A DNA stretch of 64,000 nt from Egibacter rhizosphaerae (GCF_004322855.1 NZ_CP036402.1:2542001-2606000); one strand, 5' to 3'. Positions 8,725-18,767 are shown, counted from the first letter of the stretch. Numbers and translations: made by a program. The notes: generated by a model not told the origin, from the letters alone.

Positions 8725-9873
8725 ATGAGACAGCGATTCGCCCGCTACAGAATGCTTGGCCTTGTCGCGCTGATGGCTGCGCTGGCACTGCTCACCGCCG
8801 CCTGCGAGGGCGAGGTCGGCGAAGGCGCCGAGGAGGAGCTCGACGACGACACCGACGAGGTGGCCGCCGAGGACGATGCCGATACCGCCGACGGTGAGGA
8901 GGACGCCGACGACGACGCCGGAGACGAAGCCGACGAGGACGCCGATGACGAGCCCGACGGGGACATCACCGTCTGCATGTTGCCCAAGCTCGTCGGCATT
9001 CCGTACTTCAACGCGTCCGAGGAGGGCGCTCAGGAGGCGGCGGACGAGCTCGGCGTGACTCTCGAGTTCGACGGCCCCACCGAGGACAGCACGGCTGACC
9101 AGGTCGAGCTGATCGAGCAATGGACCGGCTCGGGTGACTGCGATGCGATCACCGTGTCCGCGAACGACCCCGACGCGCTCGCGCCCGCGATGGAGGCGGC
9201 CCAGGAGGAGGGCATCGCGACCGGCTCGTGGGACGCCGATGTCGTCGAGGAGGCCCGCGAGTTCTTCGTGAACCAGGTCGACCCCGAGGCGCTCGGCGCT
9301 CAACTCGTCGACACGATGGCCGAGCAGACCGGTGGGGCGGGCGAGTTCCTCATCGTCACCGGGTCACTCACCGCCCCCAACCAGAACGAGTGGATGGAGG
9401 CCATGAGTACCCACATGGAGGAGGAGTACCCGGACATGACCGTCGCGTCCGTGCAGCCGGGCGAAGAGGACCTGGAGCTCGGCGTCGAGGTCACCGAGAG
9501 CTACCTTCAGGCCAATCCCGACACCGCAGGCGTGTTCGGGATCACGTCGGTGGCGTTGCCCGGTGCCGCCGACGCGGTCGATCAGCTCGGCCTGTCGGGT
9601 GAGGTCGCGGTCACGGGACTCGGTGTCCCGAGCGAGGTCTCGCCCTACGTCGAGACCGGCACGGTCGAGGAGTGGGTGCTCTGGGACCCCGTCGACCTCG
9701 GCTATCTCGCGGTCCAGGTCGCGGTCGCTCAGGTGACCGGTGACATGCCCGACGAGGGCACGTTCGACGCCGCCCGAATCGGCGAGGTCGACATTGTCGA
9801 GGAGACCGGTGAGGTCTTGCTCGGCCCGCCGACGGTCTTCGACGAGTCGAACATGGGCGACTACGACTTCTAG
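8725..9873 (+). CDS. rhaS: Rhamnose ABC importer, substrate-binding lipoprotein
   Basis: 382 residues. The signal peptide has lipobox LTAAC with Cys27 as the lipidation site. Residues 28 to about 78 are a very acidic low-complexity linker (mostly Asp, Glu, Ala, Gly), followed by a type-1 periplasmic-binding fold (Peripla_BP_4) starting ITVCMLPKLVGIPYF. It is tethered outside the membrane and would deliver sugar to the two permeases. The linker is unusually long and acidic and may suit high ionic strength. It begins 55 nt after the second permease, with a GGAAGGAG-like ribosome site. Confidence 0.88.
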   Translation: MRQRFARYRMLGLVALMAALALLTAACEGEVGEGAEEELDDDTDEVAAEDDADTADGEEDADDDAGDEADEDADDEPDGDITVCMLPKLVGIPYFNASEEGAQEAADELGVTLEFDGPTEDSTADQVELIEQWTGSGDCDAITVSANDPDALAPAMEAAQEEGIATGSWDADVVEEAREFFVNQVDPEALGAQLVDTMAEQTGGAGEFLIVTGSLTAPNQNEWMEAMSTHMEEEYPDMTVASVQPGEEDLELGVEVTESYLQANPDTAGVFGITSVALPGAADAVDQLGLSGEVAVTGLGVPSEVSPYVETGTVEEWVLWDPVDLGYLAVQVAVAQVTGDMPDEGTFDAARIGEVDIVEETGEVLLGPPTVFDESNMGDYDF

Positions 9874-10004
9874 GTCGATCGGATCGGGCTCCGGGCAATG
9901 CGCCCGGGGCCCGACGGACCCGGGGCACCCAGTGGTGCGGCCGACCTTCGCGCGACCCGGGCCGGGTCCCCCGACGCGATCGAGACGGCTCAACGAGGTC
10001 AGGA

Positions 10005-12062
10005 GTGGATGCCGTGATGAAGGATCCGCGAGACCATCCCACCGTCGACGACCTCGTCGCACGGTCCCGCCGGCTGGGCGCCGACCCGACGACCACCAAC
10101 TACGGCGGGGGCAACACCTCCGCGAAGGGCACGAGCACCGATCCCGTCGACGGCGAGGACGTCGAGGTGATGTGGGTGAAGGGCTCGGGCGGCGATCTCG
10201 GCACCCTCACCCGGGAGGGGCTGTCGACCCTGGTGCTCGACCGCGTGAACGGCCTCAAACAGGTCTACGAGGGGCCCGAGCACGAGGACGAGATGCACGA
10301 GCTGCTCGACCTCTGCACGCTCGGCGCTGGGGCCGCGCCGAGCATCGACACGTCGATGCACGCGCTCCTGCCGACCGCGCACGTCGACCACCTGCATCCC
10401 GACAGCATCATCGCGCTCGCGGCCGCTGCCGACGGCGAGGAGCTCACCAAGCGCTGCTTCGGGGACGAGGTGGCGTGGACCCCCTGGCGGCGGCCCGGCT
10501 TCGAGCTCGCGCGTCGGATGGAGGAGCTGCTGCGCGCGAACCCGGACCTCAAGGGCGTGGTCATGGGCGGCCACGGCCTCACCACCTGGGGGGAGACGAA
10601 CGAGGCCTGCGAGCAGCGCTCCTGGGAGCTCATCCGCCGGGCGCAGGCCTTCCTCGACGAGCAGGGGGACCCCGAGCCGCTGGGGTCGGTGCGCGCCGGG
10701 TTCGAGCCGCTGCCCGCCGACGAGCGCCATCGCCGCGCCGCGGCCCTCGCACCGGTGATCCGGGGGCTGGCCTCGACCGACCAGCCGGTGGTCGGACACT
10801 GGAACGACGACCCGCTCGTGCTGGACTTCATCGCGCGCCAGGAGACCCCGCGTGTGGTGCCCCTGGGCACGAGCTGCCCCGACCACTTCATCCGCACCAA
10901 AGTCCGGCCGCTGCTGCTCGACCTGCCGACCGACGCGCCGCTCGAGCAGCAGATCGAACGGCTGCGCGAGCTCCACCGGGAATACCGCGAGGAGTACGCC
11001 GCCTACTACCGGCGGCACGCCGACGAGGGTTCGCCGCCCATGCGCGGGGCGGATCCCGCGATCGTCCTCGTCCCCGGTGTCGGCATGTTCTCGTTCGGTG
11101 GCGACTCGCCGACCGCGCGCATCGCGGGCGAGTTCTACGTGAACGCGATCAACGTGATCCGCGGAGCGGAGTCGGTTTCCACCTACGACCCGGTGCCCGA
11201 GGCCGAGAAGTTCCGGGTCGAGTACTGGTGGCTCGAGGAGAAGAAGCTGCGCCGCCGCCCCGCGCCGAAGCCGTTGACGGGACGCGTCGCGCTCGTCACC
11301 GGCGGCGGCTCCGGCATCGGGCGGGCGACGGCCCGTCGCCTCGCGGCGGAGGGCGCGGTCGTCGCGATCGCCGACCTCGACGGCGCCGCCGCCCGGGACG
11401 TGGCCGACGAGCTGGGTGCGCGCGACCACGCGATCGCGGTGGAGGCCGACGTCGCGGACGAGACGAGCGTCCAGGCTGCCGTCGACGAGGCGGTGACGCG
11501 GTTCGGGGGCGTCGACCTGGTGGTGAACAACGCCGGGCTCTCGCTGTCGAAGTCGCTGTTCGACACCGACGTCGACGACTGGGACCGCCAGCACGACGTC
11601 ATGGCGCGCGGCTCGTTCCTCGTCTCGCGAGCAGCCGCCCGGGTCATGGCCGCCCAGGGCGATGGGGGCGACATCGTCTACATTGCCAGCAAGAACGGGG
11701 TGGTCGCGGGTCCGAACAACGTCGCCTACGGCTCGGCGAAGGCCAGCCAGGCGCACCAGGTGCGGCTGCTGGCCGCTGAGCTCGGCGAGCACCGCATCCG
11801 CGTCAACGGCATCAACCCGGACGGCGTCGTGCAGGGCTCGGGGATCTTCGCCGGCGGATGGGGAGCCAAGCGCGCGGAGGTCTACGGGGTGAAGGAGGAG
11901 GAGCTCGGCCAGTTCTACGCGGGCCGCACGCTGCTGCAACAGGAGGTGCTGCCCGAGCACGTCGCGGCGGCGGTGTTCGCCCTCGTCGGGGGCGACCTGC
12001 ACCAGACGACCGGCCTGCTGGTGCCCGTGGACAGCGGCCTCGCGCAGGCGTTCCTGCGGTGA
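10005..12062 (+). CDS. rhaD: Bifunctional rhamnulose(-phosphate) aldolase / L-lactaldehyde dehydrogenase (RhaD)
   Basis: 685 residues. The N-terminal class II aldolase domain (to about residue 400) has the metal-binding pattern HVDHLHPDS. The C-terminal short-chain dehydrogenase domain (from about 425) has VTGGGSGIGRATA for NAD binding, NNAG, and the catalytic YGSAK. The known RhaD fusion cleaves L-rhamnulose 1-phosphate to DHAP and L-lactaldehyde and oxidises lactaldehyde to L-lactate. The start is ambiguous: GTG 10005, GTG 10014 or ATG 10017 (AGGAG at 10001-10005 favours the later ones). Its stop overlaps the kinase start (GTGA). The lactate product explains the Lut genes downstream. Confidence 0.92.
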   Translation: MDAVMKDPRDHPTVDDLVARSRRLGADPTTTNYGGGNTSAKGTSTDPVDGEDVEVMWVKGSGGDLGTLTREGLSTLVLDRVNGLKQVYEGPEHEDEMHELLDLCTLGAGAAPSIDTSMHALLPTAHVDHLHPDSIIALAAAADGEELTKRCFGDEVAWTPWRRPGFELARRMEELLRANPDLKGVVMGGHGLTTWGETNEACEQRSWELIRRAQAFLDEQGDPEPLGSVRAGFEPLPADERHRRAAALAPVIRGLASTDQPVVGHWNDDPLVLDFIARQETPRVVPLGTSCPDHFIRTKVRPLLLDLPTDAPLEQQIERLRELHREYREEYAAYYRRHADEGSPPMRGADPAIVLVPGVGMFSFGGDSPTARIAGEFYVNAINVIRGAESVSTYDPVPEAEKFRVEYWWLEEKKLRRRPAPKPLTGRVALVTGGGSGIGRATARRLAAEGAVVAIADLDGAAARDVADELGARDHAIAVEADVADETSVQAAVDEAVTRFGGVDLVVNNAGLSLSKSLFDTDVDDWDRQHDVMARGSFLVSRAAARVMAAQGDGGDIVYIASKNGVVAGPNNVAYGSAKASQAHQVRLLAAELGEHRIRVNGINPDGVVQGSGIFAGGWGAKRAEVYGVKEEELGQFYAGRTLLQQEVLPEHVAAAVFALVGGDLHQTTGLLVPVDSGLAQAFLR

Positions 12063-13423
12063 GCACCGCCCCGACGCGCGTCCTGGCCGTCGACCTCGGG
12101 GCGACCTCGGTGCGGGTCGCCTCGGTCGACCTCGACGACGACGTGCCGCGGGTCGAGATCGTCCACCGCTGGGCGCACGGTCCCGTCGAGCACCGCGACG
12201 GGACGCTGCGGTGGGACTGGGAAGGGGTCATGGCCGCGGTCGAGCGTGGGCTCGACGAAGCGCTGGCCGCCGGCCCGGCTGCGTCGATCGGGGTCGACGG
12301 CTGGGGGGTCGACTACGCGCTCCTCGATCGCGACGGTGCCCTCGTCGCGCCGCCCTTCTCCCACCGGGACGCCCGCACCGCGGGCTGGCGCGAGGTCGCC
12401 GAACGGCTGGGGCCCGCAGCGCTGTACGAGCGGACCGGGATCCAGCTCATGCCGATCAACACGCTGTTCCAGCTCGCCGCGCACGACCGCGACGAGCTGG
12501 CGCGCGCGGAGCGGCTCATGCTGCTGCCCGACCTCGTCGTCCACCGCCTGACCGGTCGCGACGCGGCCGAGTGGTCCAACGCCTCCACCACCGCGCTCGT
12601 CGACCGCGCGAGCGGTTCCTGGTCGACCGAGCTGCTCGAGCAGGTCGGCGTCGCGCCGCGGCTGCTCCCCCCGATCGACACCGCCGGCCGGCGTGCTGGC
12701 ACGTGGCGGGGCGTTCCCGTGCACACCGTCGGGAGCCACGACACGGCCTCCGCCTTCGTCGCCGTTCCCGGCGTGCCGGGGCCAGGCACGGCGATCATCT
12801 CCAGCGGCACGTGGGTCTTGGTGGGTGCCGAGCGCGACGCACCGGTGATCACGCCCGACGCGCGGGAGCGCAACTTCTCGAACGAGGGCGGCGCGCTCGG
12901 TGGGACCCGCCTGCTGAAGAACGTCATGGGCTTCTGGATGCTCGAACAGTGCCGCGCGGCCTGGGGCGACCCCCCGCGCGAGGAGCTCTTGGCGGCCGCG
13001 GCCGGCGCCGAGCTCGTGCCCACCGTGGACGCGACCGATGAGCGCTTCCTCGCCCCCGCGGACATGGACGCCGAGGTACGCGCGGCGGCGGGGCTTGGCC
13101 AGGAGGCCGGGCGGGGCGAGGTCGTGCGGTGCGTCCTCGCGTCGATCGCCGCGGCGACGGCGAGGGTCGCGGGTGAGCTCGGGACCACCACCGGCGCTCG
13201 CGTCGAGGACGTCCTCGTCGTCGGCGGCGGGGTGCGCACCGACCTCATGAACGGGCTGTTCGCCGAGCACACCGGCCTGCCGATCACCGTGGGCTCCGCC
13301 GAGGCCACGGCGCTGGGCAACGCGCTCGTGCAGGGCATCGCGCTCGGACGGTTCGAGGATCTCACCGCCGCACGGCGATGGACCGCGTCCGCCGGTCGCC
13401 CCGTCCCGTGGGCGGCCGTGTAG
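12059..13423 (+). CDS. rhaB: L-rhamnulokinase (FGGY family)
   Basis: 454 residues, starting at the GTG that overlaps the rhaD stop. FGGY-kinase features are the N-terminal phosphate-binding VDLGATSVRV, the catalytic region SIGVDGWGVDYALLD, and the C-terminal ATP-site segment VLVVGGGVRTDLMN. It phosphorylates L-rhamnulose with ATP for the RhaD aldolase. The frame is open upstream to 11858, but that part lies in rhaD and is not coding. Translational coupling to rhaD and the pathway context make the substrate assignment strong. Confidence 0.9.
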   Translation: MSTAPTRVLAVDLGATSVRVASVDLDDDVPRVEIVHRWAHGPVEHRDGTLRWDWEGVMAAVERGLDEALAAGPAASIGVDGWGVDYALLDRDGALVAPPFSHRDARTAGWREVAERLGPAALYERTGIQLMPINTLFQLAAHDRDELARAERLMLLPDLVVHRLTGRDAAEWSNASTTALVDRASGSWSTELLEQVGVAPRLLPPIDTAGRRAGTWRGVPVHTVGSHDTASAFVAVPGVPGPGTAIISSGTWVLVGAERDAPVITPDARERNFSNEGGALGGTRLLKNVMGFWMLEQCRAAWGDPPREELLAAAAGAELVPTVDATDERFLAPADMDAEVRAAAGLGQEAGRGEVVRCVLASIAAATARVAGELGTTTGARVEDVLVVGGGVRTDLMNGLFAEHTGLPITVGSAEATALGNALVQGIALGRFEDLTAARRWTASAGRPVPWAAV

Positions 13424-13500
13424 CCGACCACGGTGCCCCCGCTACCCGCCCCGATGGCTATGTGCGACGCTCGTCGTCCCGGCCGCGGAGAGGAGCGCGT

Positions 13501-14037
13501 GTGACAGCGTCGATGGTGGATGCCTTCCGGCAGGAGGCACGGGCCGCCGCCAGCACGGTGCACGAGGTCGCAACGTTGGACGAGGCCGTGCGGCTGGTGG
13601 CGACGCTCGCCGACGGCGGGGCCGTGGCGGTGGCGGGCCGGCTGGCCGACGACGAGGTCGCCGACGCCCTGCGCGCCCACGGCGTGTGCCTGGTCGTGCC
13701 CGACGACGCGGGGGACCCGGCCGAGCAGGTCGCCGACGTGGCCGTGGGCGTGGTCCGCGGCGAGCTCGCGGTCGCCGAGACCGGCAGCGTCCTCGTGTCC
13801 GAGCACGCACTCGCCGATCGCGTCGTGTCGATGCTGTGCCGACGCCTCGTGCAGGTGGTGCCGCGCGAACGGCTCGTCCCGCGCCTGGAGGAGGCCGCCG
13901 AGTGGCTGGCTGACCGGGCGGGCGCCCCCGGATTCGCGAGCCTGATGACCGGTCCGAGCCGCAGCGCCGACATCGAGCGCAGCCTCACGATCGGGGTGCA
14001 GGGACCGGACGAGGTCGACGTCGTGGTGGTCGGGTGA
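13501..14037 (+). CDS. lutC: Lactate utilisation protein C (LutC)
   Basis: 178-residue LUD-domain protein. It has the hallmark tail ETGSVLVSEHAL, FASLMTGPSRSADIE and the terminal IGVQGPDEVDVVVV segment of LutC/YkgG. With LutA and LutB it oxidises L-lactate to pyruvate. The GTG at 13501 has AGGAG 5 nt upstream. It follows rhaB by 77 nt and precedes the LutB-LutA fusion, so lactate made from rhamnose can be consumed by products of the same cluster. Confidence 0.88.
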   Translation: MTASMVDAFRQEARAAASTVHEVATLDEAVRLVATLADGGAVAVAGRLADDEVADALRAHGVCLVVPDDAGDPAEQVADVAVGVVRGELAVAETGSVLVSEHALADRVVSMLCRRLVQVVPRERLVPRLEEAAEWLADRAGAPGFASLMTGPSRSADIERSLTIGVQGPDEVDVVVVG

Positions 14038-14071
14038 GCCCGGCCGTGCCCGGCGAGTGCGAGGCGGGAGA

Positions 14072-16255
14072 ATGAAGCCGTTCGAGCAACGCTACGCCGA
14101 GGCGCTGGCCGACGAGAACGTCGCACGCGGGTTGCAGGCGTTCCAGCAGGGTTGGCGAGCGGGCCGGGACGCGCAGGTCGCGGCGTTGGAGGAGGCCGAG
14201 GGCCGCTCGTTCGACGAGCTGCGGGGCGAGCTGGCCGCCGTCAAGGATCACGTGCTCGAGCACTGGGACGACTACCTCGACGAGTTCGAGGCACGGGCCA
14301 CGGCCGCCGGGGCGACCGTCACCCGCGTCGGGACCCCCGAGGAGGCCAACCGCTTCATCATCGAGTTGTGCCGTGCGCGCGGGGTCGACCTCGCGGTCAA
14401 GGGCAAGTCGATGGTGTCCGAGGAGATCGGGCTCAATGACGCCTTCGAGGCTGCGGGGATCACCCCGGTGGAGACCGACCTCGGGGAGTGGCTCCTGCAG
14501 CTCGCCGGCGAGCATCCCAGCCACCTGGTCATGCCGGCCATCCACAAGCGCAAGGAGCAGATCGCCGCGCTGCTCGAGCGGGTCCTCGGCCGTGAGTTCC
14601 CGCCCGACGACGTCCCGCGCATGGTGCAGGTCGCACGCACCGAGCTGCGCGACCGGTTCCTGGCGGGCGGGGTGGGGCTGTCCGGCGCGAACGCGCTCGT
14701 GGCCAGCGGCGGCACCGTCATGCTGGTGTGCAACGAGGGCAACAACCGCATGAGCGTGGCCCTGCCCAAGCTGCACGTCGTGACCGCCGGCGCCGAGAAG
14801 CTGGTGCCGACGTTCGCCGACGCCGTGGCCCAGGTGCGCCTGCTCGCACGCTCGGCGACCGGGCAGCCCATCACGGTGTACACGAACTTCGTCACCGGCC
14901 CACGTCCCGGGCAGGAGCAGCACATCGTGCTGGTCGACAACGGCCGGGCGGCGATGGCCGCCGACCCGGACGTCGCGAGCGCGCTGCGGTGCATCCGCTG
15001 CGGCGCGTGCGCGAACGTGTGCCCGCCGTACGCGGTCGTGGGCGGGCACGCCTTCGGGCACGTGTACACCGGCGCGATCGGTCTGGTGAACACGCTGTGG
15101 CACCACGGGGTCGACGCCGCGGCCGGACCGCAGTCGCTGTGCGTGTCGTGCGGCGCGTGCGCGACCGTGTGCCCGGTCGACATCCCGCTGCCGACGCAGA
15201 TCCTCGAGACGCGCCACCGCGTGATGCGGGACCGTCCCGAGACCCGTGATGCCCGGCTGAGACGGCTGGTGTTCCGTGCGTTCGCCTCGCGGAGGCTGGT
15301 CGGGTCGGCCACGCGGGCAGCCGGCCTGCTGGCCGGGCCCGTGACGCGTGACGGGCTGGCGAGGGTGCCCCGGCCGCTGGCGGGCGTGCCCGCGCTCGCG
15401 AGGCGCACGTCCTGGCGCACCCCGCCCGCGCCGGCCCGCACGCCGGCCCGCGATCGGCTGCGCCCGGGCCGCCAGCCCGAGGTGGGGCGGCTCGGTGAGA
15501 CCGCGGTCACCGGCCGGACGGTCCTGCTGTTCCTGCAGTGCGTGACCGACCGCCTTGCCCCGGCGATCGCGGTCTCGGCGGCCCGCCTGCTGCGCGCGGC
15601 CGGCGCCCGGGTCGTCGTGCGCCGCCAACAGCACTGCTGCGGGCTGCCGGCGTTCGACGCGGGCGACTGGGACCGCGCGACCGCCATGGTGCGCGACACC
15701 CTCGATGCCCTCGACGGCGTCGACGACGTCGTGACGCCCGCCCCGAGCTGCGTGGCGATGCTCGGCCACGAGGCACCGCGCCTGCTGCGCGACGAGCCCG
15801 GGGAGGCCGCGCGCCTGCGGCGGCTGGCAGCCCGCACCCACGACCTCGTGGACTACCTCACCGGGCCCGCGCGCCTGCCGGCCGGTGCGCTCGACACCGG
15901 CGATCGCAGCCCGGTGACCGTCCACCGGTTCTGCCAGTCGACCAACACGCTCGGCCGGCGTGACGAGATGGAGCGCCTGGTGCGCGACGTCGCCGGCGCT
16001 CCCGTCGTCGCGCTGCCCGAGGCCACCGAGTGCTGCGGCTTCGGGGGCTCCACGTCGCTCGCCAACCCGGAGGTCGCCAGCCGCATCCTGGGTCGCAAAC
16101 TCACCAACGTCGACCGCACCGGTGCGCACACCCTGGTGAGCGACAACCCCGGGTGCCTGCTGCACCTCAAGGGCGGCGTCGATGCGTCGGGTCGCACGAT
16201 CGACGTCCGCCACATCGCGGAGTACCTCGCCGCCCGCCTCCCGGGCGCCGCCTGA
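14072..16255 (+). CDS. lutBA: LutB-LutA fusion, iron-sulfur L-lactate oxidase component
   Basis: 727 residues joining two normally separate subunits in the order B then A. The first part is a LUD domain followed by two ferredoxin-like clusters (CIRCGACANVCPP and CVSCGACATVCPVD). After a basic, Pro/Ala-rich linker near residues 420-480, the LutA part carries two cysteine-rich CCG motifs (CCGLPAF and CCGFGGSTSL). All expected cysteines are present, so the fusion looks functional. The ATG at 14072 has GGCGGGAG just upstream. Both separate and fused arrangements are compatible with one complex with LutC. Confidence 0.88.
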   Translation: MKPFEQRYAEALADENVARGLQAFQQGWRAGRDAQVAALEEAEGRSFDELRGELAAVKDHVLEHWDDYLDEFEARATAAGATVTRVGTPEEANRFIIELCRARGVDLAVKGKSMVSEEIGLNDAFEAAGITPVETDLGEWLLQLAGEHPSHLVMPAIHKRKEQIAALLERVLGREFPPDDVPRMVQVARTELRDRFLAGGVGLSGANALVASGGTVMLVCNEGNNRMSVALPKLHVVTAGAEKLVPTFADAVAQVRLLARSATGQPITVYTNFVTGPRPGQEQHIVLVDNGRAAMAADPDVASALRCIRCGACANVCPPYAVVGGHAFGHVYTGAIGLVNTLWHHGVDAAAGPQSLCVSCGACATVCPVDIPLPTQILETRHRVMRDRPETRDARLRRLVFRAFASRRLVGSATRAAGLLAGPVTRDGLARVPRPLAGVPALARRTSWRTPPAPARTPARDRLRPGRQPEVGRLGETAVTGRTVLLFLQCVTDRLAPAIAVSAARLLRAAGARVVVRRQQHCCGLPAFDAGDWDRATAMVRDTLDALDGVDDVVTPAPSCVAMLGHEAPRLLRDEPGEAARLRRLAARTHDLVDYLTGPARLPAGALDTGDRSPVTVHRFCQSTNTLGRRDEMERLVRDVAGAPVVALPEATECCGFGGSTSLANPEVASRILGRKLTNVDRTGAHTLVSDNPGCLLHLKGGVDASGRTIDVRHIAEYLAARLPGAA

Positions 16256-16294
16256 GCGTGACGGGCCATGCCGTCGCCGCCCTGTCGGGCACGA

Positions 16295-17287
16295 TCAGGC
16301 GACGGAGGCGAGGCCGTAGCCCTCGGCGACGAGCTCGAGCGAACGGTGCGCCGCGGCCTTGTCCGGCGCGGCCGAGGCCAGCATCAGCTCGTCGGCGTCG
16401 GCGTGGGCGGCGAACCGCTCGAGGTGGGCGATCGCCTCGTCCGGCGTCCCGACGGCGGTGTGGCGCACCATCTCGAGCACCGGTCCCGCCTGGGGCGAAT
16501 CCAGGATCGCGTCGGCGTCCTCGTCGGTGAGCGCCCGACCGCGCCCGAGCAGCAACTTGACCCGGCGGCGCTTGGCCTCCAGGAACTGCTGCTCGGCGTC
16601 GGCGCGCCGGTCGGCGGCGATCACGTTGATGCCCGCGATCACGTGGGGCCGATCGAGCTCCGCGGACGGGCGGAACTCGCTGCGGTAGGCCGCGACCGCG
16701 GCCCCCAGCGCCTGTGGGGCGAAGTGCGAGGCGAAGGCGTACGGGAGCCCCAGACCGGCGGCCAACCGCGCACCGAACAGCGACGAGCCCAGGATGTAGA
16801 GCGGCACGTTCGTCCCGTGCCCGGGAGTCGCGTGGACCCCGGGGATGCGCGTCTCACCGGTGAGGTAGCCCTGCAGCTCGAGCACGTCCTGCGGGAAGTC
16901 GTTCGCGGCCGCGGGGTCGCGACGCAGCGCGCGGAGGGTGTTCTGGTCGGTGCCGGGCGCGCGCCCGAGTCCGAGGTCGATGCGGCCGGGGTGCAACGTC
17001 TCGAGCGTGCCGAACTGCTCGGCGATCGTGAGCGGTGCGTGGTTGGGCAGCATCACCCCGCCGGCGCCGACTCGGATGTGCCGGGTGTGGGCGGCGACGT
17101 GCGCGATGAGCACGCTCGTGGCGGCCGAGGCGATGGCGGGGATGTTGTGGTGCTCGGCGTACCACACGCGGCGGTACCCCCAGGCCTCCGCCTGCTGGGC
17201 GAGCCGCACGCTCGCGTCGAACGCGCTGGCGGCGGTGTCACCCTCGCCGATCTCGGCGAGGTCGAGGATCGAGAGCGGGACGGGCAC
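16295..17287 (-). CDS. LLM-class flavin-dependent oxidoreductase
   Basis: 330-residue bacterial-luciferase-like monooxygenase of the group-1 LLM type: [12 protein letters not shown] at the N-terminus, [46 protein letters not shown] and a C-terminal VGTPDEAI. The family uses FMN or F420; the substrate cannot be told. The GTG at 17287 has AAAGGA 5 nt upstream; the longer frame to 17353 lacks one. It converges on the lut genes and is not obviously linked to them. Confidence 0.87.
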   Translation of the reverse strand: MPVPLSILDLAEIGEGDTAASAFDASVRLAQQAEAWGYRRVWYAEHHNIPAIASAATSVLIAHVAAHTRHIRVGAGGVMLPNHAPLTIAEQFGTLETLHPGRIDLGLGRAPGTDQNTLRALRRDPAAANDFPQDVLELQGYLTGETRIPGVHATPGHGTNVPLYILGSSLFGARLAAGLGLPYAFASHFAPQALGAAVAAYRSEFRPSAELDRPHVIAGINVIAADRRADAEQQFLEAKRRRVKLLLGRGRALTDEDADAILDSPQAGPVLEMVRHTAVGTPDEAIAHLERFAAHADADELMLASAAPDKAAAHRSLELVAEGYGLASVA

Positions 17288-17389
17288 GCTGGTCCTTTGG
17301 TCGGCAGGGCTGTTCACGGCGGCGGGCGTTGGCCGCCGGCGCCTCGGTACCATGTTCGACGAATCGCTGCTCGGTCGCTGCGCAGCCGA

Positions 17390-18472
17390 TCAGATCGAGA
17401 TGATCGTGGCGCCCTGCGGGACGCGGTCGAAGAGCTCGATGACGTGCTCGTTGGACAGGCGCACGCAGCCGCGTGAGGCAGCCTGGCCGATCGAACCCCC
17501 ATCGGCGGTGCCGTGGAACCGCACGAGCGTGTCCGCGCCGTCTTCACCGAGCCAGTTCAGCGCCCGCAAGCCCAGCGGGTTGTCCGGACCCGGGTCGATG
17601 ACCTCGGGCATGTCCTCGCCCCACCCGTCCGCGGCGGGGTTGTGCCACGTGGGGCTGGCGCGTTTGGCGCCCACGACGAACCGGCCGGTCGGGGTCGGGC
17701 TGCCCCCGGCGCCGACGGCGACCGGCCACTCCGCCTCGATCTCTCCGTCGACGTAGTGATACAGGCGGCGATCCCCCTGTCGCACGAGCAGCACGTCCGC
17801 GTACTCGTCGAGCGTCCGCTGTGGTTGCACCGTACGTACCGTGCCGGTGACCTCGGCCTCGCCCGCTTTCACGGCCTCGCGCACCCGGGCGCTCGTGGCG
17901 ACCCGGTCGAGGTCTCGCCCGGTGCGCTCGGCGCGAAACTCCATCCAGCCGTCGACCACCGCGATCTCCGCGTCGACCGCGGCCTCGTCGACCTCGCCGG
18001 CCACGTCCCGGACGAAGGCGTCGACCCCGTCCCGGTCGGTGGGTAGGCGGACGTCCACCGCGATCCCGGGGGAGCGGCCGAGCCAGCGCGCCGACACCAT
18101 CCCGAACGGCGACAGCTCGCGGAAGCGGGCGTGGGACGTCTCGATCGCGTCCGCCACCTCGCGCGACAGCGCGTCGGCGTCGAGGGCCTCGGTGGCGTGC
18201 ATTGGCCACTGCCGGTCGTCGACCTCCACCGTCACGAGCGGTTGCTCATCGTCGAGCAGGTGCGCGGCCACGACGTCGACCGCCTCGGTGGGCGCGAGGC
18301 CCTCGACGTCCACGCCCGCGATCGTCGTGCCGGCCAGCAGTCGGCCGCTGTCGAACTCCTGGTGCGCCAACGCGACCACGGCCACGCCCATCGCCACGAT
18401 CACCGCAATGGATCCGCCGATCACCGCGACGACCGCCGTGCGGACACGAGACGCCCGCCCCCGTACCCCCAT
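17390..18472 (-). CDS. L,D-transpeptidase (YkuD domain) with peptidoglycan-binding-like N-domain
   Basis: 360 residues. One N-terminal membrane anchor (VVAVIGGSIAVIVAMGVAVV) is followed by an extracellular domain that reads like PF12229 (TTIAGVDVEGLAPTEA) and a C-terminal YkuD domain. The catalytic signature is complete: HGTADGGSIGQAASRGCVRL, with His, Ser, the catalytic Cys and Arg. The enzyme makes 3-3 cross-links or attaches proteins to peptidoglycan outside the membrane. Monocistronic; the 295 bp between it and the next divergent gene show no further gene. Confidence 0.9.
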   Translation of the reverse strand: MGVRGRASRVRTAVVAVIGGSIAVIVAMGVAVVALAHQEFDSGRLLAGTTIAGVDVEGLAPTEAVDVVAAHLLDDEQPLVTVEVDDRQWPMHATEALDADALSREVADAIETSHARFRELSPFGMVSARWLGRSPGIAVDVRLPTDRDGVDAFVRDVAGEVDEAAVDAEIAVVDGWMEFRAERTGRDLDRVATSARVREAVKAGEAEVTGTVRTVQPQRTLDEYADVLLVRQGDRRLYHYVDGEIEAEWPVAVGAGGSPTPTGRFVVGAKRASPTWHNPAADGWGEDMPEVIDPGPDNPLGLRALNWLGEDGADTLVRFHGTADGGSIGQAASRGCVRLSNEHVIELFDRVPQGATIISI

Positions 18473-18767
18473 GCCCGCTCCCGTCGATCTTCCCCTACGG
18501 CGCCGTCGCTCGAGTCGGCGACATGTACCCCGTAGCGCCCATTATGCCCTCACTGAAGGGTCTTGGGGAGGTCCAACGGCCCTTCGGCACGGGTCGTACG
18601 GCCCGGCTCGTGGGCCGAACGGATTGCTTTCTCCACCGGGACAGGGTCCAGGTGCGCCCTGACGGGGCATGCTTGGAGTGTGACCCGGCCGTGCACGGGA
18701 GCCACCGGGGCTCCCTGACCGAGTCGCCCTGCTCCTCGCGAGCAGAGGGAACTCGAGAGGAACGGTC

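Noticed and set aside
9999-12002. Long antisense ORF (667 codons) opposite rhaD
   Set aside because: The sequence is a codon shadow of a well-recognised enzyme on the other strand; it has no domain or ribosome site.
13985-16213. 742-codon antisense ORF opposite the LutB-LutA fusion
   Set aside because: All conserved motifs are on the plus strand; the antisense frame is open only because of GC-rich third positions.
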